64,000 bases of DNA, taken from positions 35,539,754-35,603,753 of the forward strand of contig OV884011.1 in the NCBI GenBank assembly GCA_930367205.1. Reading direction: 5' to 3'. The position numbers and the translations under genes were made by a program. The first letter of the stretch is position 1. Each line of letters begins with the position of its first letter. Under the pieces are notes generated by a model that was given only the letters and a program-made list of their open reading frames with translations, was not told the DNA's origin and searched no databases. Positions 38,801-52,744 of this stretch are shown here, piece by piece. Source of the stretch: Acanthosoma haemorrhoidale. Its lineage: Eukaryota; Arthropoda; Insecta; Hemiptera; Acanthosomatidae.

Positions 38801-41800
38801 TCTTCATGAAACCTCTGTACCTCTTCTCTTGAACACAGTGTATTGTCGGGACACATCCCTATCATAAAAAATGGAGTAAGATATTAACGCCGACATGGAA
38901 CATGGTCCATGTTATAAACTAAAACAAACCGCACTTGTCACCAGGGCTAGAGTGATTAGGCACTCCCCTAGTGGCAACGCGACAGAGACATTACGGTATT
39001 TAGGCTTCGATCTCGACAAAAGGCTGATACAGTACCCACACACGAGGCTAAAAAGACAAGAACTAAACAGACGCTTTGGACAACTGTACAGACTACTTTG
39101 AAGGACATCCCATCTCTCAATAGAAAATAAATTACTAATCTACAAAATTATACTTAAGCTAATCTGGACATACGGAATAAAGCTATAGGACAGCAAAAAA
39201 GTCTGAAGCGTATCCAATCCTTTCAATCAAAATTCCTGAGAGCAATAGTTAATGCCCCTAAGGACACCTCCTTGGTTGTCACCACAACCATGTGGATTTG
39301 GGTGGTGTCTGGGCTGCTTCCAAATACTGTATGAATGAGCGAGTGAATGAAAATTGTAAATATGGAATGAATTAGAACATTTATCACAATTGCTTATTGC
39401 CCAATAAGGCAGATTGTAATTTTATCACAATAAGAAGTTTACAATCAATACTGCCTAAATTTCAAAGTTTTTACTGTGTTTTAAAATTATAAACTAAAAA
39501 TATTATTGAAGCATATTTATTAATTACGTTTCTTGCCCTAATGTAATAATAACTAGGTTCCTCTGTCCCCAATGATATAAACAATAAAATAGTTACAGTT
39601 TGCATCCACATTCACCGTTTTTATTACAAATTCAAGTTGACTGGCTACTTCTGGCCTCCTAGAGTGTGAATCCTTAACGCCTATATGATCACTTCATAGC
39701 AGATGCAGTTCTCATTAATATTTAGGATAAATGGCATATGATGGACTAGTGGCTCCATCTATTGACTGAACCACAGAACCTCATATCTGCTTAAATGAAA
39801 TCATAATTAACTATTAAACCAAAAATGTCACTACTGTATATGTGAATATTAGCAATGACTAATAATAAACCATTGCGCCCAATGATAAAAAAACTTCAAT
39901 ATTTTCCATTTTATGGAAGTTAGGTTTGTTAAGTTGGATATTTACCTGTTGCCTACAGTTCGGAAGACACTTAACAAATGGATGGACACTCGCATTGGCT
40001 GGGCTCCCAAGCCTAGAGACAGATCTCACCTTCTCAAGTTCTTGCCTACTTCTCAGGAAGAACTTCAGCCCAGAAAGATGCAAGTAATGTCATTTAATCT
40101 TATTTATTTTCAAAATACTAAAATAATTAATTTTAAGATTAAAAGAACATGGTTTCATACTTTTTCAATGTTTGCGTTGTTGTTGTTTTTTTAATCCTGA
40201 AACTTACATGATTTTACTTCAGTGTTTGTCTGTCCATCTTTTCATTCTATTATGCCTTGTGGGTCCACTGGTCAACCTAGAAATATAAAATTTTTACAGC
40301 ATGAAAATTTTTCCCATCTCTATTAGGATTAATCCCATTAGTTAGTTGGTAAAAAATAAATAAATATTTTTCTACAGACTTTTTTATGGTAGTTCTATTT
40401 GATGCCCCAATGAATCCAAAATTAAAAGTAACATCATGAAATATAATATTTAGGGCCATTTTTATATTCTATCTATTTCTTTTGAATAATTCTAAAGACC
40501 TTAGTTAATTTGAACAGCTGTGGATCTTTCTCTTCTAAGAAGGTGTTTAGTACGGCATCATTGAATAATAGCAATAATAACTTGCAGGACAGTTACGCAG
40601 AGGCTATAATCCCACTTAGCACTGACCCCAAACTACAAGACCGCTACGTTACAGCAACTGGAAAACTTCGGATGGGCCGTGTCATAGAAGACATGGACTT
40701 TTTTTCCGGTAACAATACTATAGTATAATGATGTTTAATTATTCTGCATTAAAATAATAAAGATAATCATTTATTAAATCAAAAGTTGTTTTTTTTAACT
40801 TTATATTTTTATTAATTATCAACTTTATTCTTAACATTTTAATTTTTTTTGTTGAAAATGCAATTTTCAGTGAATGGTTATAAACTCAAACATTGTTGGT
40901 CAAAAATACCAAGCAGTTTTTTCACACTTTCTTGGGAGACTACTCACTTTCTATCCCTTAATTTTGTTAAAATACAGTATAAAATATAGTTGATAAAACA
41001 AATTATACTCTAAAAAAAATTTGTTGATCTAATGGCTAAAAAAAAGGTAAAGCTGATCGCTGGATCAACTGGACCAACCAGATCAACTCATTCCTCAATT
41101 ATACTGTCGATAGGTTGATAGTAAATATGATGTTGCAGTCTACATCGCCTTGAAGCACATAAAGAACCCGAAGCAGAAGGAAGGGATGCCAACACCTTAC
41201 ACCATAGTAACGGCTGCCGTCGACGATATACAATATTCATATGACAAACCAGATGTAAGTCGTCATCATATTGATAAGTTATGAATAATAATTATGCTGT
41301 CTCAAATTTGTATATAATCCATTATTTTTAAGGTAACTAAAGACGTGAAAATATCCGGAAAGGTCGTCTTAGTTGGTAAAAGCTCGCTGGCTATTTGTGT
41401 GGAGCTGGAGAAGAAGGTAGATAATGGTTGGTCAAAGATGACCATTGCGCATTTCATGATGGCTGCAAGGAACTCCACTCTCACAAACGCTGCTTTCGTC
41501 AACAAAATCGAACCCAGTGGTCCAGAAGAAGAGAAGGAAATGAAGGATGCTCTAGGTAACCAAATCTCTTAGGTTAGCATTTAATTGTAACACCTTCAAA
41601 CATGCTGACTAGTTTTTGGTTAACTTACAATAATGTAATGTATGAAAAAATAATAAATGTGTAAAGAATCTAACCTCAAATGACACTTCAAAGGTGGTAC
41701 TATACAACAATAGATTTAACCTATTTAATAAATTCAAAGGTGGTTTAAATAGTTTTTATTATTTTGAGCGAAGTTTAGTCTAGAAAAATGAAAACAAAAT

Positions 41801-44800
41801 CTTTAAATTAATATTAAAAAAATGGTGACACTACTGATTTATGGATCAACTAGTACAGGTTATGTATTTTAGTGCAATGATGTTCTAGCTAGGAAGCTAA
41901 AAAAGTCCGAGGACCGAAAGATATCGTTGCTGCTGAAGCCTCCCATGGCGGACGAGCAGCAGCTCATCCATGAGAACTTCATCAAGTCCGTGGACCTTTC
42001 TGACCCTTCCATCAACAAGAGGATCCTCCCCCCGGGATACATCTGGATGGAGGATACCAAACTCAGCACCTCTGTCTTCCCACATCCTCAGGTATGTCAT
42101 TGTCCATGGAATTATTTAATTATTATTGCAATTTTATTCTAATTTCAATCCACAGTTGAAAGCATTTTTGTATTGTTATTAAAAATACAGAAAATATACC
42201 TCTTAAATAAGAAAACTGTGCCTTTTCAGAGCATCCTGGGAGGGGGGATTCTTAATTAGGTAATCATCGAACAAATAGATGCTTCGATGAGAAGTGGTAG
42301 GCTTTCATTAATGATGGGAAGCCGAAGAAAGACAGAACATTTTCGGAGGATACTAACAAGACACTTTGAAAAAATACGAATGGGAAGAATTCCATGTAAA
42401 GGGTGTCCCAGAATTAACGCAAGATTTGATTTAAATAGAAAACACAGTTTTTAGTATTTTTGTTGTTATTTTTTTTATTGAATTATAAAGTAAGTAGGAT
42501 AGGGTTATTTATGGAATAACACATTTGGCAAATGGCCTCCACGACTTTGCTGGAACATACGCACTCTTTTGTCAAAATTTTCCATGACCATTAGGCATAA
42601 ATGTGGTTGAATTTTGTTGATGCAGCATTGAATTTCCTCTTTTAATGCACAGGTGGATGTGGGCTTGTTGACATACACCTTTGACTTCAAATAACCCTAT
42701 AAAAAGAAATCTAAAGGTGTTAAATCACACGATCTAGGGGACCAATTCTGATCACCGAAACGAGAAAGTACACGACCTGGAAATGTCTCATGCAGTATTT
42801 GAATTGTTACATGGGGGGTATGGCATGTGGCACCATCTTGTTGAAACCACATATTGGCCACATCAATATCACCGAATTTCAGCACAAAGAACTGTGTGCC
42901 GAATTGATGTTCCTGGATTTTTAACAACACTCTCGCGTACTGCTTCGATATTGACATTTAAACAGCTTGTTTTTGGACGTCCAGTGTGTTTAGTGTCTCC
43001 AACTGATCCAGTCTCCTTAAAATTTTCAATTAATCTCTTCACAGTTGATGAAGTCAAAACACTATTCCAACCATATTTTGTATGAAATTTTCGAACTCGA
43101 AATTTTCGAAGTTTCATTATTTTTGAGATAATGATCATCAATAAAGACACGTTGTTCTATCGTGTAACGCTCCATTACTAACCCTAAACTGTCAGCTGTC
43201 AAATTGTTTTTTTTTTAGGGTTCCCAGCACATTACTGCACAAATGGCAGCAAATTCAAATGACACCCTTTACTAGGATGTTACAAATGTTGTGCATTAAA
43301 CTAGTTTATTTCCCCTACTGATCCTCATGAGCTAACAAACAAATCCTGGCTAACTTTATCGAGTAATTTGTCATCATTGATAACTGAACAGTGTCTTGAA
43401 GACTGTTTTTCCTGGCATTGTTCAAACCAAAGGACTGCTGTATTTCGATGCAGCACCCATTCACCTTCCACCAAAAAATTTCTTTTGCACTCAATCCTTT
43501 TTTCCATTAGTGTCTTAAAAAATCGCAAATCACAATATTTCCTCGTTGCAATATATAATAGTAAATGAAATGCAAAGGCACTAAATAATTAAATAAGTGA
43601 TTATTCAATGTAACCAATTATATAAACAAAAGAGTCAAATAAGAGTTTCATATGTTATTTTGAAGTCAACAATTTTAGCTTTTGTGTACTTTTGAACAAC
43701 CCAGTATTACTCGGCTAATCCACGTTTCCTATTTATAAAAAACTGAACTTATGTTAGTTTTTCTGCTTTCGATATATTCAAAATAATGATATTGTAAATC
43801 AAGTAGTCCTATTAAAATAAATTTACTAAGCACACTGGTAGGACCTAAAATATAAATAAATAAATCCATAAATTGAAATCAGATGTCAGTATTGCTTTGT
43901 GTCAATAATTTGCCAAAAAAAAAAAACGGTGTTATTACTACTTATATTGTATTCTCAATAACCACTTCTTCCGGTTCTGCCAGTCTTCACTACCCAACCC
44001 TTCTATTTCCATTCTTCCTCTTAGTAAGGAGAAATTATACATACTACACATTATACAATACTAATCTCTGACCACTTTGTTGTTGTGCAGAATAGAAACC
44101 ATCACAACACTGTGTTTGGCGGTTACCTGATGAGACTGGGCCTGGAGCTAGCTTGGATGACGGCCTACATCTACAGGTCCGTAACAACTTCCTATTAAAT
44201 TCGTAAGATTTAGTCCAGTTCCTACTAAGAATAATTAACTATAGAATTCCTGGTGCTACACCTCATGAAGAGGTAGGGCCGACTGAAGTTGCTAGTGTGG
44301 TTAGCGTTATGTTTTACCTCTCAACCTTAAATTTGTTTTTTTTAACCGGATTCGCTACTTGTTTATACGTATGAGGTTGAGACAACCCTGACCAGACCAT
44401 TCTGCCCAACTTTTTTATTTGATCTAAACAAGGTCTATAGTTGCCGCCATGAAATTAGAAGCATGTAACCCGCTACATGGGTAGCCCTGTGTTGCTCTGT
44501 GCACTACTTCTCTTCTATCCTTGTGATCCCTTTACTTCGATAATGTCAATCATTAGGCAATAAGCTAATCAGTGATTAGTCTCCAACCCACCTGTATATC
44601 ACAACAACACGCCAAGTAGCCCCTTCATCCCAAGCATCTAATTTCTTGACGCCAACTATAGGAGTGTGGTATAGTAAAATAATTAATACATTAAATGACT
44701 GATAATTATTTCTTATGGCGTGGTCATTATTATTTCTGGCTTTTGTTTCATTAAGTGAAATCTGAAAGTAAAATTTCACATTTTTTTAAACTTGAATTCT

Positions 44801-46543
44801 GTTAGTATTCCATCTTTGATCTCCTCATTGAGCAACCATGGAATTCATTTTTAGTTTAGTTGCCCATTATAGACAGGCGGGTCATGCTATTCTGATGGGT
44901 CCACGAGGAGAAGTTGTTCAGGGTTATAATTGTGTGTTTTGGTGTAACTTTATCAGTCTTATTTCATACTATGATATAATATTATGTAATGAATTTCTGT
45001 CTGCAGTTCTCAGATGCCCAGTCTTCGCTACATCAGCAATATCAGCTTCAAGAAACCCGTCATGATTAGTTCATTTTTGAAAATAAATAGCCAGGTAAAA
45101 GTGCTTTTAGTAACTGTATTATTTCATTGACCCCCCCCCAACATACTGTACCGTTAATAAGATGGTGTCTCCACGTGGCGACAATTCGTAACGGACTTGT
45201 TACCCACAATAACTAATATCAGGCTTTATAATTATTAATAAACTTGTGGAGAATTTAATTTTAATTGTGCATTGCCTTTAAATTATTCATTCTTATAAAA
45301 ATCTCAGGCTGGATTTCGGACACACTTAATCATCCATTAACACTAATTTGACTGTAACCTTTATAATCTACAAACTACACTGGAAATATGTTGTGGTCAG
45401 TACTGTTTTTATCTTTGAAGAATTGTAACTATTTTTGGTACTCACGATTATCGTTTTGAAATACACACATGTTCTTGGGTTGAAGTGTTTTGCTGAGGGT
45501 ATAAACCTTTCACTTTCTTCGATCTTACCCTAAACTCTTTGGTCCTCTTCAACATGTGTCTTCAATCTCTTGCAGCACTAGAAATCCTAACCTCCTTGCA
45601 TGTTTACTTCTCACCCATCTCTGCAATGGCTTCCTTCCTAGCTCGGTTCTGGCAACTGACTTGCTGATAAGAGTTATGTTTCCTGCTATGAAATGGAACT
45701 ATTTATTGGCCTAGGTTATCTACACCGAGGGAAACTACATGCAAATCACAGTGTTCATTGAGCTCTATGACATGAAGACTGCTGAAGTAATAACAACTAA
45801 TTCATTTCACTTCACCTATGAAGTTCCGGAGTCTGTGAAACCAGTCATGCCAAGAACATATCATGGTCAGTATATTTTAACATATACTTAAGTATTTTTT
45901 ATTTTAATATATTTAGACAGACTATCATGCAAAGGAAAATTTTTTTAGGATTAAATTTTACGATATAAACCATTTATGTTGGGGTCTGATCTCTATTTAG
46001 TTGCTCATCCCGACTGATTCACCTGATTGTTTGGAAAATGCCGAACCATCTGGTCCTGTGCAACCATTGAAGGAGCAACTATCCTTTAAAAAAAAACTAC
46101 AATGCAGTCTATTTAAATTTTCCAAGAGATACTTTGCCAATGTTTCAGTAAATTGTTTCACCTCTTTTAATTGTAAATAATACCACCTTTAAACCCAACT
46201 TGTTCCAATTGTCTTATAAATGATTGTAGTGTTTATCAAATATGTTTTATATCATTTAAAATATATTTCATATGTATTAAGAAGAAATATGAACAAAAAA
46301 AGTTCAGTCAAGTGTGATTATTACACAATTAATGATTTCCTTGATCTTTGTCCTTGCAGCTTGGCGGTTAGTATGCTGACTTGTACTGTTGAGACCCAGC
46401 TTTAAACCAAGCCTCACCCAAAGATTTTTTTATTTTCAGAATAAATCAGATTTTTATTATTAATACATTTTTTTGCAGAAAATATGTCTTTTATCGAAGG
46501 GAGGAGGCAAATGGGCATCTTTAGATCAACTACGAAACTGTGA
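35832..46543 (+). CDS. ACOT9: acyl-CoA thioesterase 9, mitochondrial
   Basis: Eleven exons join in frame to 453 residues: 35832-35917, 37238-37296, 39959-40083, 40588-40722, 41114-41254, 41333-41555, 41889-42091, 44091-44176, 45007-45094, 45715-45865 and 46479-46543. The N-terminus (MASARLRIIPLSLQAISCSS) is a basic/hydroxylated mitochondrial presequence. Then follow VRKTLNKWM, LPTSQEELQPRKM and QDSYAEAIIPL, GRVIEDMD, and two hot-dog folds. Family landmarks are VVLVGKSSLAICVELEK and FMMAARNS in the first, and YIWMEDTKLS, NTVFGGYLMRLGLELAW and FHFTYEVPESV in the second. By family it hydrolyses acyl-CoAs to free fatty acid and CoA in mitochondria. The exon 4 donor is ambiguous: GTATAA at 40723 keeps the frame to exon 5, whereas the stronger-looking GTAACA at 40709 does not. 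Exon 8 uses GTCCGT. AATAAA at 46575 follows the stop. Confidence 0.95.
38290..38880 (+). repeat. GC-rich dispersed repeat in ACOT9 intron 2
   Basis: A GC-rich block with runs such as GAGGGAAATCACCTGCCCCC and GGGGGTTCCGCCCTG. Its end (CTCTGTACCTCTTCTCTTGAACACAGTGT, 38812-38840) matches the ending of the 28780-29530 copy (TTCCTCTTCTCCTGAACATAGTGT). It is followed at once by LINE reverse transcriptase sequence, so it may be part of the same insertion. Confidence 0.5.
38895..39330 (+). mobile_element. decayed non-LTR retrotransposon reverse transcriptase fragment (Jockey-like)
   Basis: The first frame reads TETLRYLGFDLDKRLIQYP and LKRQELNRRFGQLYRLL, the thumb region typical of Jockey-clade reverse transcriptases. 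After a stop near 39100 further conserved pieces appear in shifted frames (ENKLLIYK-like, IWTYGI-like and SFQSKFLRAIVNAP at about 39220-39255). It is a pseudogene remnant. Confidence 0.65.
42399..43269 (-). mobile_element. internally deleted mariner-like element, copy 2
   Basis: Flanked by TA (42397-42398 and 43270-43271). The element lies in minus orientation in ACOT9 intron 7. Transposase pieces run from an N-terminal part (43150-42869: SSTVKRLIENFKETGSVGD, then NVNIEAVRESVVKNPGTS) through a deletion to DIDVANMWFQQDGATCH, SPRSCDLTPLDFF and SRGGHLPNVLFHK. It keeps about 35 more N-terminal residues than copy 1. Its right terminal repeat has lost about 17 bases after GGGTGTC. The coding frames are broken and the catalytic core is missing. 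Confidence 0.85.
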
Positions 46544-46574
46544 AAGACCAGATGATGTCCCTTACTAATGATGT

Positions 46575-46580
46575 AATAAA
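46575..46580 (+). terminator. ACOT9 polyadenylation signal
   Basis: AATAAA 32 bases after the ACOT9 stop codon; a short but workable 3' UTR. Confidence 0.5.
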
Positions 46581-49500
46581 ACAATATTGTGTAATGAACC
46601 CTTGTTTTGTTTGTTCAATTATTTCAGAGGCGATTTTGTGGCTGGAAGGACGGAGGCATTTGAACAAATACAAACATGTGTGAAGTGTCAGCTTGTCGCA
46701 CACCGCTATTTCCTGAGCTAGAGGAGCAAACATTGCTAGTTGGAGTTTAGACTGGTATTGCTAGTTGTAGATAGTAGTTAATAGATATCCAACCCTGTCA
46801 TAAAATTGTTACCATTTATCGATATCTTTTGAAAATGTATTATTGATACATTAATTATTTTTAGCTATTAGAACCATTATCTGTATACTTACCGGATAGG
46901 CAATCAAAATGGTCTCTGTGTTTCCAATTGAAGTCAAACGTGGTGTTAGGATTTATCATCCCGAGAACTAAATACCGTGCTGATGGACTCTCGCTCCGTA
47001 TTTAATCAGTGATCGTTCATTTATCTGGCTGAATAAATGTTTCTCAAACAATCAAAATAATGCATCCCTACTTCTGGAAATTGAATTCAATAATTATAAA
47101 TTTGATAAATCTGCCATAAGTTATAGAAGTGAATGAAATAGATTAATTTAAGTTACTGACTAGAAATATTGTTGGTTAAAGTTGCCAATTTATTTGTTAT
47201 TATAGTGCCTTTACCGTTCAGTTAGTGGTATTTGATAACTTGTTAAATACTGTTGTAAAAATGTCAATTAAATAAGAAATTAAAATACAATCTGTAATGC
47301 TTTTTGGAAAACTATAAACAATAATCTTTTTTCCTTCTTTGATTTCTGTAAACTCCTGGAGTACATATTGCGCAGATCTGACACTCTACAAAGCTCACAA
47401 GTCAGTGGGTCGAGTCTTTGAAATTAGGTAGCAGTTTGAGAACAATCCACCGTCTGGACAGACAGTTTTACCTCTTTGTGTCTAGAATTTCTTCCCGAAG
47501 TTTTTCAAGGTTTTGACATTCTTTTTAGTTAATGACGGTGTTTTTCTTATTTTTGATTTGACCGTAGTCAAATCGACTAAGGTAAGGACAATCTTTGTTG
47601 CTTTTTTATGCTTAATATAGTAATGAGGTTCTCTCAGTACATTATTAAATCTAATTGATTTAACCACATGTTATTATTCTTACCGACGATAACTTATTCT
47701 ATTATTTATTCCTAATCTCAATTGTTACATTCTATAAAAAAACTGTTTACTTGTAAATACTTCCAAGTTGTAGAAATGTTTAAAGCTTACAGTTGTCAAT
47801 GGAATTGGAATTAGCACGATATTCTGAGCACCACGTTTTACTTCGATTGCAAGTACGGGTGATATAGGATGGACACTTAAATAATAGTCTATTTAATTGT
47901 TAGAATTCAGATCATTGTATTAGATGGGCCATTCTTACAGCTTTTGTTTTATTGTTATTTCCATAATAAGGGAAAAAAAAAAAAATTTTCCTATCTTTTC
48001 TTCAGATGTCTTCACCATACCTAATATAGGTATAAAATATGTTTATTTTATATTCTTATTCAATCTCTAGTTGCTAGAATTTTATTTAAATTAGACTAGT
48101 AAAAGTGATTTAGAAATTATAAGCCGATCTGATTGGCACAATCAAATGAATTTTTAGAGTGAAGATAGTTGATGTCTGCATAATTATCAAACTGCAATAA
48201 AGTCAAAAGGACTAAATTATTCTAAAATTAATAATTAATTAATTTATTTATTTTTACTAAGAAGACAAGTCTTAGAAAAAAAGACCATCTATAAGCCTAT
48301 GTTATAAATGATCATTAGTAAGTATCGGAGTTCATTGTTAGCCAAGAATTTATGAATGATTGGATGAATTTGTTGGAAAATCGCCTTTGGTTGATGTAAG
48401 ATAGTTGTTTTCATAAAATTAGTCAACGGACAACATTTCGACATAAAATGTATGTCTGCATCAGGCTCCGACTGTAAAAGAAAGGTGAATAATAAAAAAA
48501 AATATGACAATAATTATTATCAAGAGGTAGGTAAAAAAGTATAAATAAAAAAAAGATAGATAAAACAGTGGTATGAATAGCTTATAAAATGATGTAAATA
48601 TGTAACAGTTGATAGGTTTGAATTTAAAGAGTATAAACAATAGATTATACAGGTATTCGTCTGAATATAAATAGAAGTCTATTAGTTTGTGAAAGAATAG
48701 TTATACAAGATGAATAGTCAATATCTTCAAATAGGAAATCGAAGTTGAAGCGTGAGAACAAACAATATAAACAATATGACATTTTGTTAATTGGTTACAA
48801 AATTATTAAGTCTACATATCTAGTATGAGATTTTGACTACTCAAACCATACTGGAAGAATTAAGGAACATGAACCATACCAGGTATGTAAACTTAATATT
48901 CTTCACATATACTAACAAAATGTCATATTGTTAATTATGAATGTCCTAGCACACAGTAGTTTTCGTATAAATTTTGATTTCTGTTTTGAAGATATCAACT
49001 ACTGTAGTTAATTACATTCATTTTGTATATCTATTATTTCACAACCCTGTTTATATTTATTGTTCTTATGACCTATTTATGGTGCTACCTCTATAGCAAT
49101 ATTTTTGAACCTATCTCGTGACAATAATTTACGCTTTTTTTAACAGTAAACCTTTCTTTTTATTGTTTTCAAGACCTGATGTTCAAAGATCAATAAATTT
49201 TATGAAAATCAAGCATCTTTCTTTTATCAGTCCAAGCCGATGTCTCAACAAATTCATCTACTCATTAGTAGATATGCATTCCAAACGATTATTATTAGCA
49301 TAGTTGAGCAAAGGTTTTGTCGATAATATTGCCGACCAGTAGATTTATAATATTTGTGATTCCTATAGTGGTATATTTTTATTATGGCTTCTTCTGCAAA
49401 GGCTTAATTAGCTGAAGTACTCCCCTTCAACAAAATATTAGAAAAAAGAAACGGTCGGAGAAGAGGCCAGAAGAAACAATAATTACAATCAAGGGAAGGA

Positions 49501-52500
49501 GTTTAAAATGCACATTGATGTATCTCTTGACGATTGATAAGCAAGGTTGTGTTAAATTTTATTGTAAGTTTTTAATTTTTAAAATTGTGTGGAAAAGCAT
49601 TATTATAGTTACCATTTAATTATTACTAGATAACATTATGAAAAATTTACATTTTTAATGTTAGATAGCATTATTAAGCTTTAAATGATGTAAACTACAT
49701 TTACCATCCTGCGATTTATGATTATATTTGTGATATTTGCAGTACACATTTGATGACTGATGAATATATGTTGTTCTGATTTTAACTTTATCATATTTTA
49801 ATTTGAGGTAAAATGAGACTTGGAAATGAAATGAATAAAAAATAAAAAAGTTTTTCAAAAATAAATTTATTAAAATTAACTTGAAGCTTAATAACTCAAG
49901 AAGGTTGCTACCTTCCGATTGAAAAATCAAATATAATATGGATTATTAGAGTTACATAAATAAAATAAAGAATTAATAATAGCTAAAACGCTGGTTCCTT
50001 TTGATGTGTTATTTCTTCGGCACCATGCGGATACATTAGCAGTGACATGTATGACTTCTTGTATATTTTATCTTCTGTATTGTAGCTATCTTGGCCGATT
50101 CTATTTACGGCCACTTAATAAATGATTGTTTATATTACTAACACTGAACATACAACTGACCTATGTTCCAAACATCAACTGCCTACCTTCATGTCCATTC
50201 ATTGTCTTGATTAAAACTTTCCCACACGGGAACGTGATGTTTGAGACCACTAGCTAGAAATAATCTAGACCTCAAAGCGTCCTCTTGTCAAGCCCTCATT
50301 TCCAATATTATTATAATATTTTATGATTACTTATTTATTTCACTATTTCCCATGAACCCAAATACCATTATAATGTATACTAATAATACTCTTAAGAGTA
50401 ACACTCACACGGTATAAATGTAAACTAATTTATTTCAATGTTAAGGTCAAGCCTGTGGACAACATGAAAGTTAACAAATTAGATTCAATTTTTTCCCCCA
50501 CAACTTTACTCCTGGAGTACCTAGGAATTTCCCACACATGAACAGTTGAACATATTTTCAGTTTTATTTCAATGCAGATATAAAAATTTGTGGAGTTATT
50601 TTCAAGAAATAATGATAGTTTGAGGACAGATTAAAAAAGAGATCTTGTTGAAGTTATTAACATTTCTAAATTAGGACTACGGTTGATTTCCAAATAAACA
50701 AAATTTTGATTACATCTTTATAGCTAATTACATGGCAAAAAGAATGTAATTTTTATATCTAGCAATGAACTTATAATCTAAGAAGCACATGCCCTTTATA
50801 CAGACATTGAGCTGTGAGAGTGAGCTGTCCAACTTCCCAAAGACCTAAACTAAATCCGTTGAGTTCTTTTTAGGTCTTAGTTTTGACCTATTTGAAAATT
50901 TGATGCAATCTTTTTGTCCTTAAAATGCACCATAACCAGAGTATAGAATTACATTGTGGCATCAGTTTCTCTTTTGCCTTCTCAAACACAAACTCCTCGA
51001 CAAATACTGTTTAAAATCACAAGAAAAATTTATAAGTTGGACTACCCTTAATAACTAAAATAAATAATTTTATAAATTAATTACTGATTGGTCAATTTAG
51101 CTAATACGAAAGATTTGTCATCTCACAGGTGTTCAAAGAGGATCCTTGATAACTAATCATACGCATGCTTTTATAATATATCTGATTGTGCCCATACCAA
51201 AGTAATATTAAAAATAAATTTTGGTGATTTCAAAGATCACTAGGCAAGGAACGCTACATAGATTTAAGGGACAACTTATCTTCCAATGAATTTAAATTTT
51301 GTATTAAGTTTAGTTATTTATTATATTATAACAGAAGAAAAAAAAGTGACTGAAACTTGTATGATAGCTTTGTAAGTATAATGTTGAAGGCCGCCTGTGT
51401 TCGATAATAATTATTGTTTCTGTAAGATTAATTAAATATTTATAATAATTGCACATTTTGTCAGAAGTTTGCTATATAGACTTACTCTATTTAATGGATG
51501 TGATCTAACAATAAACCAGTATATTTTTAGTTGTTCGAGGTTGAATTTATTGTTGCTCCCTTCCTTTCTTTGACAATTGCAACGTTAATTAAATTAACAA
51601 TAATATGAAATAGGTATACATGAGAATGAATTGAGCCAACTGTCACTGTGACTAAGTTTCTTGGAGGAATTCAGACAACATTTTAACGTCATATCTTACA
51701 TTGAAAACAGCAAACTTCTGAATTTCATCTCTACCACACTGGCACAATTGATCTATGCTGTTTTAAAGAAACGTCTCAGTGTAAAATATAATCTTTCCTC
51801 AAATATTAACCTAGTTCTTCTGAATACAAAGGAACATATTTTCTAATAACACTCGAGCCTTTTAGTGCTGACCTTTGGAAAATTGTACTTAAGTGAAGGC
51901 TACCACCTCTAAAAACCTGTCATTAAGAACTGAAGCAACACATCAAATTTCTATCTCTGACATGTACACAGTCTGTTGGTATAAATCACCATGGAATCAT
52001 AAAATTAACGCCATAAACAAATTTGTTTTAATTGTGAACCATCTAGCGTGGCATTTCTGAGGAAAAATTCAATCATTTATAATGTTTTTTATAGGGTGGG
52101 CACCATCATATGCTCGATAATATATTGATGTCTACACTTTTCACAAGTGTTGTTGTTAATGATGATATGTCGCTGTCCGGGACTAAAAGGGTAAAATCAA
52201 GCAGGTGCAATCAGTCAAACTAAGGAGAAACAATTGTCAAAAAGTAATTTTAGAAAATATATATTGTTCTCAAATGTTATACAAACTGATTTTTTTAGCT
52301 CTATTAGAAATTAAAAAAAAAATAAATAAATAAAAAGAGCTCTATTATGCTCTAAAATACACTTGCTTATTAACATTCTGATATTAATAAAATATATAAT
52401 CAAATCTTTGGGTTCTCTTTGCTTCTCCTCGAGATAAAACATTACAAAATGACAAACTAGCTCACATCACAACAATAAATAAATATGTTACAATAAACGC

Positions 52501-52744
52501 ATACAGGTTATGTATCTTACAGAGAGAACAGACAATTTATATAGCTTTAGCAACAATATTTATATATATACTTTACATACTACTTATAACATATTATTTA
52601 CAACGTAAGTCGGTAGTCCCAAACGGCTAAGCTAAAACGCAAAAAATTAAAATAAAATAAAGTAAACAACAAAAAATATGAAAGTATATACAATAGACAT
52701 TGTTAGCAACAACAAAAACTCTCAACCTTCAATCATTCAGATAT
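46581..52744. other. convergent intergenic region between ACOT9 and DNAJC1
   Basis: About 6 kb of AT-rich DNA without recognisable exons. The notable structure is the fold-back element at about 48345-49290. Remaining open frames (47482-47667, 49661-49930, 51661-51846) are short and AT-driven. Confidence 0.5.
48345..49290. mobile_element. large fold-back (long inverted repeat) element
   Basis: Two arms of about 450 bases face each other around a centre near 48853. Matches in order from outside in include GATGAATTTGTTG / reverse complement at about 49257, TTTTCATAAAATT / 49200, CATCAGG, GACAATAATTATTATC / 49120, GTGAAAGAATAGTTATACAA / 49025, ATATCTTCAAA / 48990 and AATATGACATTTTGTTA / 48925. 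The arms are diverged, and no transposase is visible. The outer 150 bases of each arm are shared with 5155-5650. Confidence 0.7.
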
